Source: a filamentous cyanobacterium ESFC-1
GTDB lineage: Bacteria; Cyanobacteriota; Cyanobacteriia; Cyanobacteriales; Spirulinaceae
DNA: 64,000 nt
Direction of reading: 5' to 3'
Assembly: GCA_000380225.1 (NCBI GenBank)
Contig: KB904821.1
Coordinates: forward strand, 3,269,631-3,333,630
The position numbers and the translations under genes were made by a program. Under the pieces are notes generated by a model. That model was not told the DNA's origin, made no database searches, and saw only the letters and a program-made list of their open reading frames with translations. Each line of letters starts with the position of its first letter. Within the stretch, counting starts at the first letter, position 1. This document shows, piece after piece, positions 1 to 8,709 of this stretch.

Positions 1-227
1 CCCCCTCCTCCCACTCCTCCCCCTCTTCCCCAAACCCAACTTTTACCCCGATCGATCCCGTCAATTTTAAAAATAAGTTACAAGTTTCCCGGAATTGGTT
101 GCAGTTTATCAGTTGTTCGTGCTTTTGTGGAGCTTGAAACCCGCATAAAATCATGGGTCGGGCAATTCAAAATTTTGCTGTAATTGCCCAAAAATTGATA
201 AATAAACCAAAAAACAAGGAGATTGAC

Positions 228-506
228 ATGAATAAAGGACAATTAGTAGACGAAGTGGTGCAAAAGGTTGATGGCATGACCAAAAAGCAAGCAGACGCGA
301 TTTTATCAGCCATTTTGGAGACGATACAGGAATCCGTAGCAGAAGGAAACAAAGTTACCCTAGTGGGCTTTGGCACCTTTGAACCCCGAAAACGGCAAGC
401 CCGTGAAGGTCGCAATCCCAAAACCGGAGAACCGATGCAAATTCCAGCCACCACAGTTCCCGCGTTCAGCGCCGGGAAATTCTTTAAAGAAAAAGTAGCC
501 AGTTAG
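228..506 (+). CDS. hup: HU-family nucleoid DNA-binding protein
   Basis: Small basic histone-like protein (92 aa) that bends and compacts DNA as a dimer. The sequence shows the N-terminal helical dimerisation half (MNKGQLVDEVV), the conserved GFGTF turn and the basic DNA-clasping arm (RNPKTGEPMQIPA), then the C-terminal AGKFFKEKV helix, at full family length. The start at 228 is chosen because an AAGGAG ribosome-binding site lies just upstream; an in-frame ATG at 153 would add a non-homologous tail. A strong terminator follows at 541-583, so the gene is probably monocistronic. Confidence is high because motifs cover the whole length. Confidence 0.97.
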   Translation: MNKGQLVDEVVQKVDGMTKKQADAILSAILETIQESVAEGNKVTLVGFGTFEPRKRQAREGRNPKTGEPMQIPATTVPAFSAGKFFKEKVAS

Positions 507-540
507 TGCGAATTTCCCAAAAACAAATTGACTCCTTTTG

Positions 541-583
541 TATCGCATTGCCCAAAACTGGTGGGGGAATGCGATATTTTTTT
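541..583 (+). terminator. Rho-independent terminator of the HU gene
   Basis: TATCGCATT at 541-549 pairs perfectly with AATGCGATA at 568-576. After one mismatch the stem is extended inside by CCC/GGG, and seven T residues follow at 577-583. It lies 35 bases after the HU stop codon. Confidence 0.9.
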
Positions 584-988
584 GTTTCAAAAGACACAGA
601 ATCGCAAAGACCAGTTTCTTCTAAGCGGGAGATGAAAAAGCCCATCGTTCGGGGAGATCATAAAGATCGAGCTGATAAAATCCCAATCTTAATCATGTTT
701 TTACAGTCATTTTGGCAAAACAACCCGCTCATCGCTGGAGCGATCGTGGCTTTATCCGGATGGGGAATCGCGATCGCGAAAGAGTGCGATCGCCCAATCC
801 ACACCCTCAACCTCAGAACGACAAATCCAGGTTTATTTCCCGAAAATGCCCGAAAGTTACAATAACCTTGATGATGTCGAACCCGTGACTCGTTGATTAT
901 GCTTGCGACCATTCAGCCTAAGCCGTTTGTTTAAACTAAAAGTGGGTGTCCATCTACAGAAGTATTGAGACAACCCCCCACGAAATTT
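584..988. other. Spacer without a convincing gene
   Basis: An open frame at 506-865 crosses the HU terminator and HIP1 palindromes (GCGATCGC near 770-795), shows no recognisable domain and has no ribosome-binding site, so it is not called as a gene. The rest probably contains the promoter of the lipoprotein gene that starts at 989. Confidence 0.5.
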
Positions 989-1489
989 ATGAAAATTACC
1001 CCAGTTTCCCGCCCGATTGTAACCCTGAGTATCATTTCACTTTTCGCCAGCGCGATCGCCGCTTGTAGTGCCGTTGAAGACGTTTCCCCTCTGGCAGAAC
1101 AACCCAATCCAACTCCTTCTCCTAGCGTGCAACCCGTCGCTGAAACCCCAACTCCCTCTCAACCGTCAGTTGTGCTGGCAACTTCTGATTGGGAAGCGTG
1201 GGCGGATTTTATGCCGGGTATTGACACCCCTTCTTTACACCTACAAGGACAAGTACAACTGCCCAATCCTGGCTATGAAGTCAGCTTAGAACGGGTTGTT
1301 CAAACCGAGATGACCGATACTTTGGTTTATGACCTCAAAGTTACCCAAAAACCAGGAAATTGGGCGCAAGTGGTCACGACCCAAACCGTGAAACACGAAG
1401 ACTCCACTTATACCGGGAATGACCAAAACGTTCAGATTCGCCTTCCCGACGGTTCGATACAAAAACTGCCCCTCGAACGTACTTATTAA
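989..1489 (+). CDS. Predicted lipoprotein of unknown function
   Basis: Predicted 166-aa exported lipoprotein. The N-terminus has a basic/hydrophobic signal ending in the lipobox-like AIAAC, so the mature protein would begin at that cysteine and be membrane anchored. A Pro/Ser/Thr-rich spacer follows (about residues 30-65), then a compact domain containing DWEAWADFMPG. I do not recognise the folded domain. The ATG at 989 is preferred over an in-frame TTG at 965 because it places the signal peptide at the N-terminus. hemJ follows 111 bases downstream on the same strand, but cotranscription is not shown. Confidence 0.75.
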   Translation: MKITPVSRPIVTLSIISLFASAIAACSAVEDVSPLAEQPNPTPSPSVQPVAETPTPSQPSVVLATSDWEAWADFMPGIDTPSLHLQGQVQLPNPGYEVSLERVVQTEMTDTLVYDLKVTQKPGNWAQVVTTQTVKHEDSTYTGNDQNVQIRLPDGSIQKLPLERTY

Positions 1490-1600
1490 CCTCAGTTTTG
1501 TTAAAAATCTTAAACTTTAGGGGGCGATCGCCCACCTGCCCCGAACGAAACTTTTACACTCAATTTTGATTGAGATATTTTTTCCACAACACAAGGGCAA

Positions 1601-2176
1601 ATGGCTTATTACTGGTTTAAAGCATTTCACATTATTGGCGTAGTGGTGTGGTTTGCGGGTTTATTTTATTTAGTGCGTCTGTTCGTTTATCATGCCGAAG
1701 CCGCAGAACAACCCGAACCCGCCCAAAGCATTCTTAAAAATCAATACGAAATCATGGAAAAGCGTCTCTATGGGATTATTACCACCCCAGGGATGATTGT
1801 CACGGTGGCTATGGCGGTGGGCTTGGTTTGGACTGAACCGGAAGTGATGAAAAGCCCTTGGTTACACGCCAAACTCGGCTTTGTCGGACTATTATTGATT
1901 TATCATTTTTATTGCGGTCGCATCCTGAAAAAACTGGCCGCAAACGAATGTCAGTGGACGGGACAGCAATTTCGCGCCCTCAACGAAGCCCCGACTTTGT
2001 TATTGGTGACGATTGTGATGTTGGCAGTGTTTAAAAATAGCCTTCCTACCGATCTCACCACTTGGTTATTAGTGGCGTTAGTCGTCGTGATGGCGGCAAG
2101 TATCCAGCTTTACGCCAAGAAACGCAAGCGAGACAAATTGAAAGCTGCTGAGTCTATCGCTGATAATCCGGCGTGA
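1601..2176 (+). CDS. hemJ: Protoporphyrinogen IX oxidase, HemJ family
   Basis: Membrane enzyme oxidising protoporphyrinogen IX to protoporphyrin IX, the step before haem and chlorophyll synthesis diverge; HemJ is the usual form in cyanobacteria. The 191-aa protein has about four hydrophobic helices and family landmarks: YWFKAFHIIGVVVWFAGLFY at the N-terminus (with the conserved His of the first helix), then MEKRLYGIITTPGM and SPWLHAKLGFV. The hydrophilic C-terminal tail is Lys/Arg rich and probably cytoplasmic. Length matches the family. Confidence 0.95.
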   Translation: MAYYWFKAFHIIGVVVWFAGLFYLVRLFVYHAEAAEQPEPAQSILKNQYEIMEKRLYGIITTPGMIVTVAMAVGLVWTEPEVMKSPWLHAKLGFVGLLLIYHFYCGRILKKLAANECQWTGQQFRALNEAPTLLLVTIVMLAVFKNSLPTDLTTWLLVALVVVMAASIQLYAKKRKRDKLKAAESIADNPA

Positions 2177-2218
2177 TTACAGTTATCAGCTTCTAAGGGG
2201 CAGTGGGCTTTCTTAGGG

Positions 2219-2430
2219 AGTAGGCAGTGGGCAGTAGGCAGTGGGGGTTTTTGGGGCAATCGGCAATCGGGGTGTCGGGGCGGGGTTTTCCTGCCCAGAG
2301 TGGGAGGAGGGGGGAGAGGGGGTGTAGGGGCGGGGTTTCCCTGCCCAGAGTGGGAGGAGTGGGAGGAGTGGGAGGAGTGGGAGGAGTGGGAGGAGTGGGA
2401 GGAGTGGGAGGAGTGGGGAGATGGGGAGGA
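2219..2430. repeat. Tandem nonamer and short G-rich repeats
   Basis: Heptamer-like GGCAGTG/GGCAGTA units occur at 2219-2245. Two partial copies of a module (GGGCGGGGTTT..CCTGCCCAGAG) lie near 2280 and 2330, followed by seven perfect copies of the nonamer GTGGGAGGA at 2350-2412. Frames through this stretch give only low-complexity peptides and are not genes. Confidence 0.9.
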
Positions 2431-2477
2431 GTGGGGAAGAAATTACCAATTACCAGTGACCAATTCGGGGATTCTGC

Positions 2478-2576
2478 CAACAACCAATAACAAACAACCA
2501 ATAACAAACAACCAATAACCAACAACCAATAACCAACAACCAACAACCAACAACCAACAACCAACAACCAACAACA
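2478..2576. repeat. Heptanucleotide tandem repeat (STRR type)
   Basis: A run of CCAACAA and CCAATAA heptamers with some variant units. Short tandemly repeated repetitive (STRR) sequences with 7-base units are a known feature of many cyanobacterial genomes. Together with 2219-2430 it fills the hemJ to 2672 spacer. Confidence 0.85.
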
Positions 2577-2671
2577 AAAGACCCATAACAAAATCGTGGT
2601 CATATTTGTGTCATCCTCTGGGTTTATAGTAATCAGTAATCGAGCTAATTAACCCAAAGGAGATCGTAAAC

Positions 2672-2935
2672 ATGAATATCCGTTCTTTTAATCCCAAATT
2701 TTGGATTTTGCTGTTAGTCACTGCCCAAACAGGTGTTGTTTTACCCGCGATCGCCACCTCCTCGGAAACCTCCCCAACCCCGGCTAGATCGTCTGTGAGA
2801 GAAATGGCGTTTGACCTCAATGTTACCGATCTCGAAGGAACGACCCTCAGCGAAAACACCACAGAATCGATTGTAATTGCCGATCGCGGTAACGATCGCG
2901 ATGTGGATTTTAGTGTTGACTTTGACCGTCGCTAA
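2672..2935 (+). CDS. Small secreted protein of unknown function
   Basis: 87-aa protein with an N-terminal hydrophobic signal-like segment (FWILLLVTAQTGVVLPAIA) and a predicted cleavage after ATS or similar, leaving a mature peptide of about 55 residues that ends in an Asp/Arg-rich tail (DRGNDRDVDFSVDFDRR). An AAAGGAG ribosome-binding site sits about nine bases before the ATG, which supports real translation. No domain is recognised. Confidence 0.65.
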   Translation: MNIRSFNPKFWILLLVTAQTGVVLPAIATSSETSPTPARSSVREMAFDLNVTDLEGTTLSENTTESIVIADRGNDRDVDFSVDFDRR

Positions 2936-3101
2936 ACCCAATCTATCCCTCTTGGGTCACTCTCCGATTTTTCTTCTGATTTGTGATTTCCCAAGCCACC
3001 TTAATCATCAACAATCTGGGATGGGGCGATCGCTCCCGTCCTTTGTGCTTTAGGATGCGGAAAATCCTGGGCTTTTCGGAGAGTGACGAACAGAGTTGAC
3101 A

Positions 3102-4175
3102 TCAGTTATTGTTTATTGTCAATTGATTTTGTCGTTCGATGGCTTCAAACAGGGCTTGAAAATTGCCTTCACCGAAACCCTCAGCGCGATCGCGCCGTTC
3201 GATTAGTTCAAAGAAAAAGGTGGGTTGCTCGAAAATCGGTTGGGTAAAGATTTGTAGCAGCAGTTGAGAAGATTGTGGTGATTGGGGTTGGCGATCGGCC
3301 AGAATTTTGAGGTGGGCGATCGCGTCCCATTCGGAGGCGGTTAGGGGTAAATCGGGCGATCGCGTTTTCAATTGCTCGTAATAACAATCGGGAACATTGA
3401 GAAACGGTACACCCGCTTGTTGCAACTGTTGGACAGCATGGATAATGTGGGGAGTTTTGAGGGCAATATGTTGGATTCCTGCCCCTCGATGAGCGTTGAG
3501 AAACTCTTGAATCTGGGAAGTGGGAGAGGTGGGTTCATTCACGGGAAAACGGGTTCCGGTTTCGGGATGAACCAACACCTGAGACAACAATCCCGATCGC
3601 GGTGTATGAATATCAAACCATTGTTGTCGCTCGAAACCCAAGGCTTTTTCGTACCAAGTGGCGGTGGTTTGTAACTCCCCGGCGGCTACATTCAGTACGA
3701 TATGGTCGATTTCGGCAAACAAGGGGGAGTTTTCGGGTAATACCGGATAATAGTTAAGGTCGTATTGCGGCAGAACGGGGGTTAAACCATGACGCTCGAC
3801 TAAAGTATGGTTAATTCCCGCAATACTCTTTATTTTACACCACTTTACCCGGCCCTGCTGCCATTCTTGTTGATTTACAGGAGCGACGATCTGCGCCCCT
3901 TGCGATCGCGCTTGCATCAATGCCCGGTCTAAATCCGAAGTCGCAAAGGTAACATCCGCCACGCCGGGAGGATGCTGGTGTAAAAAAGCGGCCACAGGAC
4001 TTTGAGGGGTGCGAGGGGCAGCGATAACCAAGACAATCGCCCCACTTTGGATAATTTCAATTTGGGTGTCGCGATCGCCCCCTCTGGCTCTGACTTGAAA
4101 CGAAAGCGATCGCTCAAACCATTGTCGCACCGCAACGGCATCTTCAACATAAAAATGAACGCAATCGATATTCAT
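3102..4175 (-). CDS. hppD: 4-hydroxyphenylpyruvate dioxygenase
   Basis: Fe(II) dioxygenase converting 4-hydroxyphenylpyruvate to homogentisate, used for tocopherol and tyrosine catabolism. The 357-aa protein has the two-domain vicinal-oxygen-chelate layout. Probable iron ligands are His158 (IDHIV), His236 (IQHIALK) and Glu323 (FFFELIERR). The C-terminus carries the HPPD signature with GEGNFQALFEAIE. The ATG at 4175 starts at the first VOC strand. Its upstream region faces trpD (172 bases apart, divergent), so the two may share a control region; both act on aromatic amino-acid chemistry, but a regulatory link is inference. Confidence 0.94.
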   Translation of the reverse strand: MNIDCVHFYVEDAVAVRQWFERSLSFQVRARGGDRDTQIEIIQSGAIVLVIAAPRTPQSPVAAFLHQHPPGVADVTFATSDLDRALMQARSQGAQIVAPVNQQEWQQGRVKWCKIKSIAGINHTLVERHGLTPVLPQYDLNYYPVLPENSPLFAEIDHIVLNVAAGELQTTATWYEKALGFERQQWFDIHTPRSGLLSQVLVHPETGTRFPVNEPTSPTSQIQEFLNAHRGAGIQHIALKTPHIIHAVQQLQQAGVPFLNVPDCYYEQLKTRSPDLPLTASEWDAIAHLKILADRQPQSPQSSQLLLQIFTQPIFEQPTFFFELIERRDRAEGFGEGNFQALFEAIERQNQLTINNN

Positions 4176-4347
4176 TACAATTCGGATTTTGTTAGACTCA
4201 CTCAGGCTTTAACTCGCGAAATTCGCCAAAATTAATTCTTTTCCCTGACAATACTGTAAACGACGAAATTTATTCCTTGAATGTATCGCAAGGGATAAAA
4301 ATGGCGAAATCGGAGCGATCGCAGGGGGATCAAACGATGTCAAGATA

Positions 4348-5433
4348 ATGAAAAGCACAACAATCCATTCACTCGCCATGCTGCAAAACCCTCCCACCCT
4401 AGACGCATCACAACTACTACAACAACTCCTAGACAACCAATCCCTCAGCCAAGATCAAGCCGCCCAATTGATGCAGGGATGGCTCGATGAGGCGATTCCC
4501 CCCGTCTTATCCGGAGCAATTTTAATCGCCATTCAAGCCAAAGGCGTATCGGCAGCCGAATTAGCCGGGATGGCCCAAGTTCTACAAGCCCAATCCCGCC
4601 AACAAGAAGTCTACACCCACCCCCAACCCGTAATCGACACCTGCGGCACCGGAGGCGATGGAGCATCCACCTTTAATATTTCCACCGCCGTCGCCTTTGT
4701 GTGCGCCGCAGCCGGGCTAAAAGTCGCCAAACACGGCAATCGCTCGGCTTCGAGTAAAGTGGGTTCTGCTGACGTTCTCGAAGCCCTAGGAGTCCATTTA
4801 CAAGCCCACCCAGAGAAAGTCACCGCCGCCCTGGATCAAGTCGGGATTACCTTTTTATTCGCCCCCGGTTGGCATCCCGCGATGAAAGCAGTAGTTCCGT
4901 TGCGGAAAACCTTAAAAGTGCGGACGGTGTTTAATTTACTCGGGCCCTTGGTCAATCCTCTGCGTCCCACAGGTCAAGTTATCGGCGTATTTGACCCCCA
5001 GTTTGTCCCCGTGATGGCCGAAGCGCTACAAAAACTGGGTATTCATAAAGCCATAGTTCTGCATGGCCGCGAAAAACTCGACGAAGCCGGACTTGCTGAC
5101 AATACCGACTTAGCTGTATTAAATAACGGCTCAGTGCGCTCAACCCTGCTCAATCCTGCCAGTCTCGGCTTTACCCATGCGCCCACAACTGCCCTCAAGG
5201 GGGGCGAAGTTGAGGAAAATGTCACGATTCTACGGAATGTGTTGCAAGGCAAAGGCACAAAAGCCCAGGAAGCTGTGGTGGCCTTGAATGCGGCGTTAGC
5301 CCTCCAAGTGGGAGATGCAGTTCCGTTTGAAAATCACGCTGAGGGCATTAAGATGGCTTACGAAATCATCCGCAGTGGGGCAGCTTGGACGAAATTAGAG
5401 GAGTTGGTTAAGTTTTTGGAAAAATCGGCTTAA
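4348..5433 (+). CDS. trpD: Anthranilate phosphoribosyltransferase
   Basis: Transfers phosphoribosyl from PRPP to anthranilate, the second step of tryptophan synthesis. The 361-aa protein shows CGTGGDG (from Cys99), [23 protein letters not shown] and GPLVNPLRP, which form the PRPP/anthranilate site of this type III phosphoribosyltransferase family. An internal ATG at 4378 (MLQNPP) is a plausible alternative start, because the first ten residues precede the usual N-terminus. Transcribed divergently from hppD. No other trp genes are nearby, consistent with dispersed trp genes in cyanobacteria. Confidence 0.96.
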   Translation: MKSTTIHSLAMLQNPPTLDASQLLQQLLDNQSLSQDQAAQLMQGWLDEAIPPVLSGAILIAIQAKGVSAAELAGMAQVLQAQSRQQEVYTHPQPVIDTCGTGGDGASTFNISTAVAFVCAAAGLKVAKHGNRSASSKVGSADVLEALGVHLQAHPEKVTAALDQVGITFLFAPGWHPAMKAVVPLRKTLKVRTVFNLLGPLVNPLRPTGQVIGVFDPQFVPVMAEALQKLGIHKAIVLHGREKLDEAGLADNTDLAVLNNGSVRSTLLNPASLGFTHAPTTALKGGEVEENVTILRNVLQGKGTKAQEAVVALNAALALQVGDAVPFENHAEGIKMAYEIIRSGAAWTKLEELVKFLEKSA

Positions 5434-5448
5434 TTTTCGGTATTTAGC

Positions 5449-5772
5449 CAGTAGGGTGGGTTAGGCGGCTGAAACTCATGCTATGACTGTAATGCTGGCA
5501 ATCCGCCGTAACCCACCGTTTAAGATGTGTCGTAGCACAACTCTTTCCCCTCTCAATTCGGCGGGGATTGGACGGGGAAACCCCGCCCCTACGCGAAAAA
5601 ATTTTGTCAGGCAGTAGGGTGGGTTAGGCGGCTAGAATCTAGGCTATGACTTTGATCTAACAATCCGCCGTAACCCACCGTTTAAGATGTGTCGCAGCAC
5701 AACTCTTTCCCCTCTCAATTCGGCGGGGATTGGACGGGGAAACCCCGCCCCTACGCGAAAAAATTTTGTCAG
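5449..5772. repeat. Tandem pair of about 161-bp repeats
   Basis: Copy one (5449-5610) and copy two (5612-5772) are nearly identical except in the loop between GGTGGGTTAGGCGG and its inverse CCGCCGTAACCCACC. Each copy also contains a second palindromic module, GGACGGGGAAACCCCGCCCC; a module like this recurs inverted at 35711-35735. No coding potential is seen. The remainder of the 5434-5892 spacer is featureless. Confidence 0.92.
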
Positions 5773-5892
5773 TTGATCGGTATTAAATCTGAATACCGTT
5801 TTTGTTGAGATTGCAGCGAGAAACCTTATTCCTACGAAAAATCCACCCAGTCTAGAATATAAACTGGGTGAATTTTGATTCAAGGCGGAAAA

Positions 5893-6210
5893 TTATCCGG
5901 CAGAAGTCGCAGGCTTACCTGAAGGCGGACGATTTAAAGAAAGTTTGCGGACGTTTTCTTCTTCGCCAATGGGTTCAAACTGAATATGATTGAGTAACGT
6001 CTTGACAAAGGCAAACACCAGAAAGGGTAACGACAAAACCAGAATTACGCCTACCATCATTAAGGCATAAGCTTGGCGCGTACTACTCCATAGTGCCAAA
6101 GTCCCCGCCAAACTGAGGAAAATCACGAATAGCCAAATAATAATCTGACCGTAAATATCGCCGAAGGTCAAAGTACATTTGAGTTGATACTTTGGTAGTT
6201 CGTTATCCAT
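5893..6210 (-). CDS. Small two-helix membrane protein, unknown function
   Basis: 105-aa predicted membrane protein with two hydrophobic segments (about residues 20-42, IIIWLFVIFLSLAGTLAL, and 50-72, ALMMVGVILVLSLPFLVFAF) joined by a short charged loop, and a hydrophilic C-terminus ending in a Pro/Ser/Gly-rich tail. No family is recognised. A purine-rich AAGGAG sequence on the minus strand precedes the ATG at 6210. It is divergent from sigF. Confidence 0.7.
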   Translation of the reverse strand: MDNELPKYQLKCTLTFGDIYGQIIIWLFVIFLSLAGTLALWSSTRQAYALMMVGVILVLSLPFLVFAFVKTLLNHIQFEPIGEEENVRKLSLNRPPSGKPATSAG

Positions 6211-6536
6211 TAAGAACTCCTTAAAATAACTATTACTTAGTGTTTTAGAATATCGGGTTAATTTCTAAAGCCTGAATATCTAAAGATTTTACAAAGAATT
6301 ACTAGAACTATGCCATCTTATAACAGCCATCTACTCCCCTTTATACAAGCAATTTTTGAAATTTGATAACCAACTCAACAAAACTTTAATGTAGGTGTGG
6401 GTGCAGGTGAACCCAAAACTGAGCCTATTGCTGAACCCAGAGATTGAGCTAATCGGGGGCGGGATCGTCGGCACAATGAGAATTAAGTAAGGCTTCATTA
6501 GCCGCACCAGTCAGTCTACCTACTACCAAAATTGTT
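6211..6536. other. Divergent spacer upstream of sigF
   Basis: No gene, repeat or RNA is recognised. It should contain promoters for the small membrane protein (minus) and sigF (plus). I could not identify convincing -35/-10 pairs by eye. Confidence 0.5.
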
Positions 6537-7304
6537 ATGAAACCCCAAATCGCCCGCAGTACCGAACTTCTCTCCGATTATGCTCGTAACCCCTCTGTGG
6601 CTACCCGCAACAAAATTGTTCAACTGAATGCTGGATTAGTGCATAAAATCGCCCGTCGCATCAGCTTCCAATCGGCAGAAGCCTATGAAGATTTAGAGCA
6701 GATTGGCTTTATCGGCTTAATTCGGGCGATTGAGCGCTTTAATCTCCGCAAGGGCTGTGCGTTTAGTTCGTTTGCGGTTCCCTACATTCGCGGCGAAATT
6801 TTGAACTATCTGCGAGATAAAAGTAATATTGTTCGCATTCCCAGACGGTGGCAAGAACTCCACCAACGCAGTAAACGGGTGCGTCGTGAGTTAGCATTGT
6901 TTTTGAATCGTCAACCGAGCGATCGCGAATTGGCAGAAGCTTTAGATATATCTCTCCAAGAATGGCAAGAATGTAAAGTTGCTGTTAAAAATCGCCGCTT
7001 GGTTAGCCTCGATATCACTATTTCTCCGGATGCGGAAGGCAATGTCACCCTCGAACAAACTCTACCCGATCTCGACGATCAAACCCGCCGTCATTGGCAA
7101 GAGGAACACTGGCATCTACAAAGCGCCCTCAACCAACTTGAAGACAAAACTCAAGCGGCGATTGAATATGTCTTTTTGCGGGATTTGTCTCGCAAAGAAG
7201 CGGCTAAACAGATTGGTGTGAGTACCATCACGGTTTCTCGTCATTTACAAAAAGGTGTATCGCAACTGGAGTCTTTACTCTACGAGGACGCGGTTGCTGT
7301 CTAG
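6537..7304 (+). CDS. sigF: RNA polymerase sigma factor, group 3, SigF type
   Basis: 255-aa alternative sigma factor. Region 2 is clear (AYEDLEQIGFIGLIRAIERF, then FSSFAVPYIRGEILNYLRD), region 3 follows (RIPRRWQELHQRSKRV, with PSDRELAEALDIS), and region 4 has the helix-turn-helix SRKEAAKQIGVSTITVSRHL. There is no region 1.1. Length and sequence resemble cyanobacterial SigF, linked in Synechocystis to motility and pilus genes; that role here is inference. The gene stands alone with its own terminator. A STAS protein of the anti-anti-sigma type is encoded far away at 31479-31847. Confidence 0.92.
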   Translation: MKPQIARSTELLSDYARNPSVATRNKIVQLNAGLVHKIARRISFQSAEAYEDLEQIGFIGLIRAIERFNLRKGCAFSSFAVPYIRGEILNYLRDKSNIVRIPRRWQELHQRSKRVRRELALFLNRQPSDRELAEALDISLQEWQECKVAVKNRRLVSLDITISPDAEGNVTLEQTLPDLDDQTRRHWQEEHWHLQSALNQLEDKTQAAIEYVFLRDLSRKEAAKQIGVSTITVSRHLQKGVSQLESLLYEDAVAV

Positions 7305-7337
7305 ATTTTCGCTTTCCTTCAGTAGATTGACTGGTTT

Positions 7338-7366
7338 ACTCCCAACTACGGTTGGGAGTTTTTTTT
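7338..7366 (+). terminator. Rho-independent terminator of sigF
   Basis: ACTCCCAAC (7338-7346) and GTTGGGAGT (7351-7359) form a perfect 9-bp stem with a TACG loop, followed by a T run to 7366. Confidence 0.93.
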
Positions 7367-7396
7367 GTCGTCTGTAAGCCCTTCAGGGCTTCATCA

Positions 7397-7524
7397 CATA
7401 GCAGGAAGCAAAACTGTTAGGACGTAGTGGGGCTTGCCCTCACCCCAAACCCTCTCCCACTCCGAGAGGGGCTTATTTTTTAGGTAGAGATTTATTGTCC
7501 TAACTGCTCACCGCAGTTGCTATA
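7397..7524. repeat. MITE-like element, copy A
   Basis: The ends are imperfect terminal inverted repeats: ATAGCA..GTTAGGAC at 7397-7423 and GTCCTAAC..TTGCTATA at 7497-7524. The centre holds the common hairpin module CCCTCACCCC..CTCTCCCA..GAGAGGGGCTTA. Related elements are at 17780-17916 and 54624-54758. It has no open reading frame, so any movement would need a transposase from elsewhere. Confidence 0.8.
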
Positions 7525-7586
7525 GTCATTACAATTAGTTTCCGTACAGTCATCTCCCAATAAAGGTATCGTATTCTCCCTGAACC

Positions 7587-7625
7587 GCCCTCACCCCAAA
7601 CCCCTCTCCCACTCCGAGAGGGGCT
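7587..7625. repeat. Dispersed CCCTCACCCC hairpin repeat
   Basis: A copy of the about 40-base module beginning GCCCTCACCCCAAACCCC and ending GAGAGGGGCT. Other copies lie in the MITE-like elements and at 17711-17750, 28301-28340, 39948-39987 and 63442-63538. A pyrimidine tract (repeated CTTCCCC units, about 7708-7745) follows; nothing else is seen up to 7827. Confidence 0.85.
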
Positions 7626-7827
7626 GCTGGTTTTTATTTGGAATTGCTATATAACAGTTATTATGCCGAAGATAACAACTGTTATGGATAAAAGCACAGT
7701 TTTTTTCTTCCCCCTCTTCCCCCTCTTCCCCCTCTCCCCCCTCTTTCCACTACCCCTTAGATGCTAATAACTAAGATGATCCCAAATTCCTTTAAAATTA
7801 AAGATTTAAACCCTTCCCTATTTTTTC

Positions 7828-8709
7828 ATGTTTCCTGAATTTCTACCCGCGATCGCGTCCCAACTTACCGAAACCACTTCGATTCAATTAGCGCAAAATA
7901 TCGAACAAAAGGCGATCGCGACTTCTCTTTGTCCGCAGCCGATTAACACGACTTATGTTTGTTTAGGAACGGGCGATCCGCCGATTTTATTGTTACACGG
8001 GTTTGATAGTTCGGTGTTGGAGTTTCGCCGTTTGTTGCCGTTACTCGCAGAAAGTCGCGAAACTTGGGCGGTGGATTTGTTGGGGTTTGGTTTTGGCGAT
8101 CGCGTCTCGGATTTAACCTTTAGTTCTGCCGAAATTGAAGCCCATTTACACGCTTTTTGGCAAGATACAATTCAGCGTCCCGTGATTTTAGTCGGGGCTT
8201 CGATGGGGGGCGCGGCGGCGATTTCTTTTACATTGAATTATCCCGAAGTGGTTGAAAAGTTAGTGCTTCTCGACAGTGCAGGATTGGCAAAACCACCGAA
8301 AATTGGTAAGTTTATGTTTCCGCCTTTAGACCGTTTGGCAACGGGGTTTTTACGCAATCCCCGCATCCGCCAAAATATTAGCCAGGCGGCTTATTTTAAT
8401 AAAAGTTTAGCCAGTCGAGATGCCCAAGTTTGTGCGGCATTACATTTAGAATGTTTGAATTGGCACGAAGCTTTGGCGGCTTTTGCTAAAAGTGGCGGTT
8501 ATGGTTCGTTTGTGGAACAGTTACCCCATCTTCAACAATCTACTCTGGTTGTTTGGGGTAAAAATGACCAAATTTTAGGGGTTAAAGATGCCCCCAGGTT
8601 TGAAAAGTTGATTCCTAATAGTGAATTAGTTTGGATTGAAGATTGTGGTCATGTACCGCATTTAGAGCAGCCTCAACTAACGGCTGAGGCGATTTTAAGC
8701 TTTGCGTAA
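7828..8709 (+). CDS. Alpha/beta-fold hydrolase
   Basis: 293-aa hydrolase of the alpha/beta superfamily. Visible are the oxyanion region LLLHGFDSS, the nucleophile elbow GASMGGAA, an acid candidate in WGKNDQI and the catalytic His in DCGHVPHLEQP, in canonical order. The substrate cannot be read from sequence; such proteins in cyanobacteria are annotated only as hydrolases or esterases. The 3' end overlaps the convergent kinase gene by 15 bases. Confidence 0.85.
   Translation: MFPEFLPAIASQLTETTSIQLAQNIEQKAIATSLCPQPINTTYVCLGTGDPPILLLHGFDSSVLEFRRLLPLLAESRETWAVDLLGFGFGDRVSDLTFSSAEIEAHLHAFWQDTIQRPVILVGASMGGAAAISFTLNYPEVVEKLVLLDSAGLAKPPKIGKFMFPPLDRLATGFLRNPRIRQNISQAAYFNKSLASRDAQVCAALHLECLNWHEALAAFAKSGGYGSFVEQLPHLQQSTLVVWGKNDQILGVKDAPRFEKLIPNSELVWIEDCGHVPHLEQPQLTAEAILSFA

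Noticed and set aside
1-227. C-rich left edge as part of a gene
   Set aside because: No continuous frame with coding character is visible; it is pyrimidine-rich repeat-like sequence followed by the HU leader.
506-865. Open frame of 119 codons directly after HU
   Set aside because: It runs through the HU terminator, has no ribosome-binding site or domain, and contains HIP1 sequences that often keep frames open.
2478-2576. CRISPR-like regular repeat
   Set aside because: The units are seven bases in length without unique spacers, so it is a simple tandem repeat. No CRISPR array or cas gene was seen in the window.
2193-2603. Frames on both strands through the nonamer and heptamer repeats
   Set aside because: They encode only low-complexity peptides produced by the tandem repeats.
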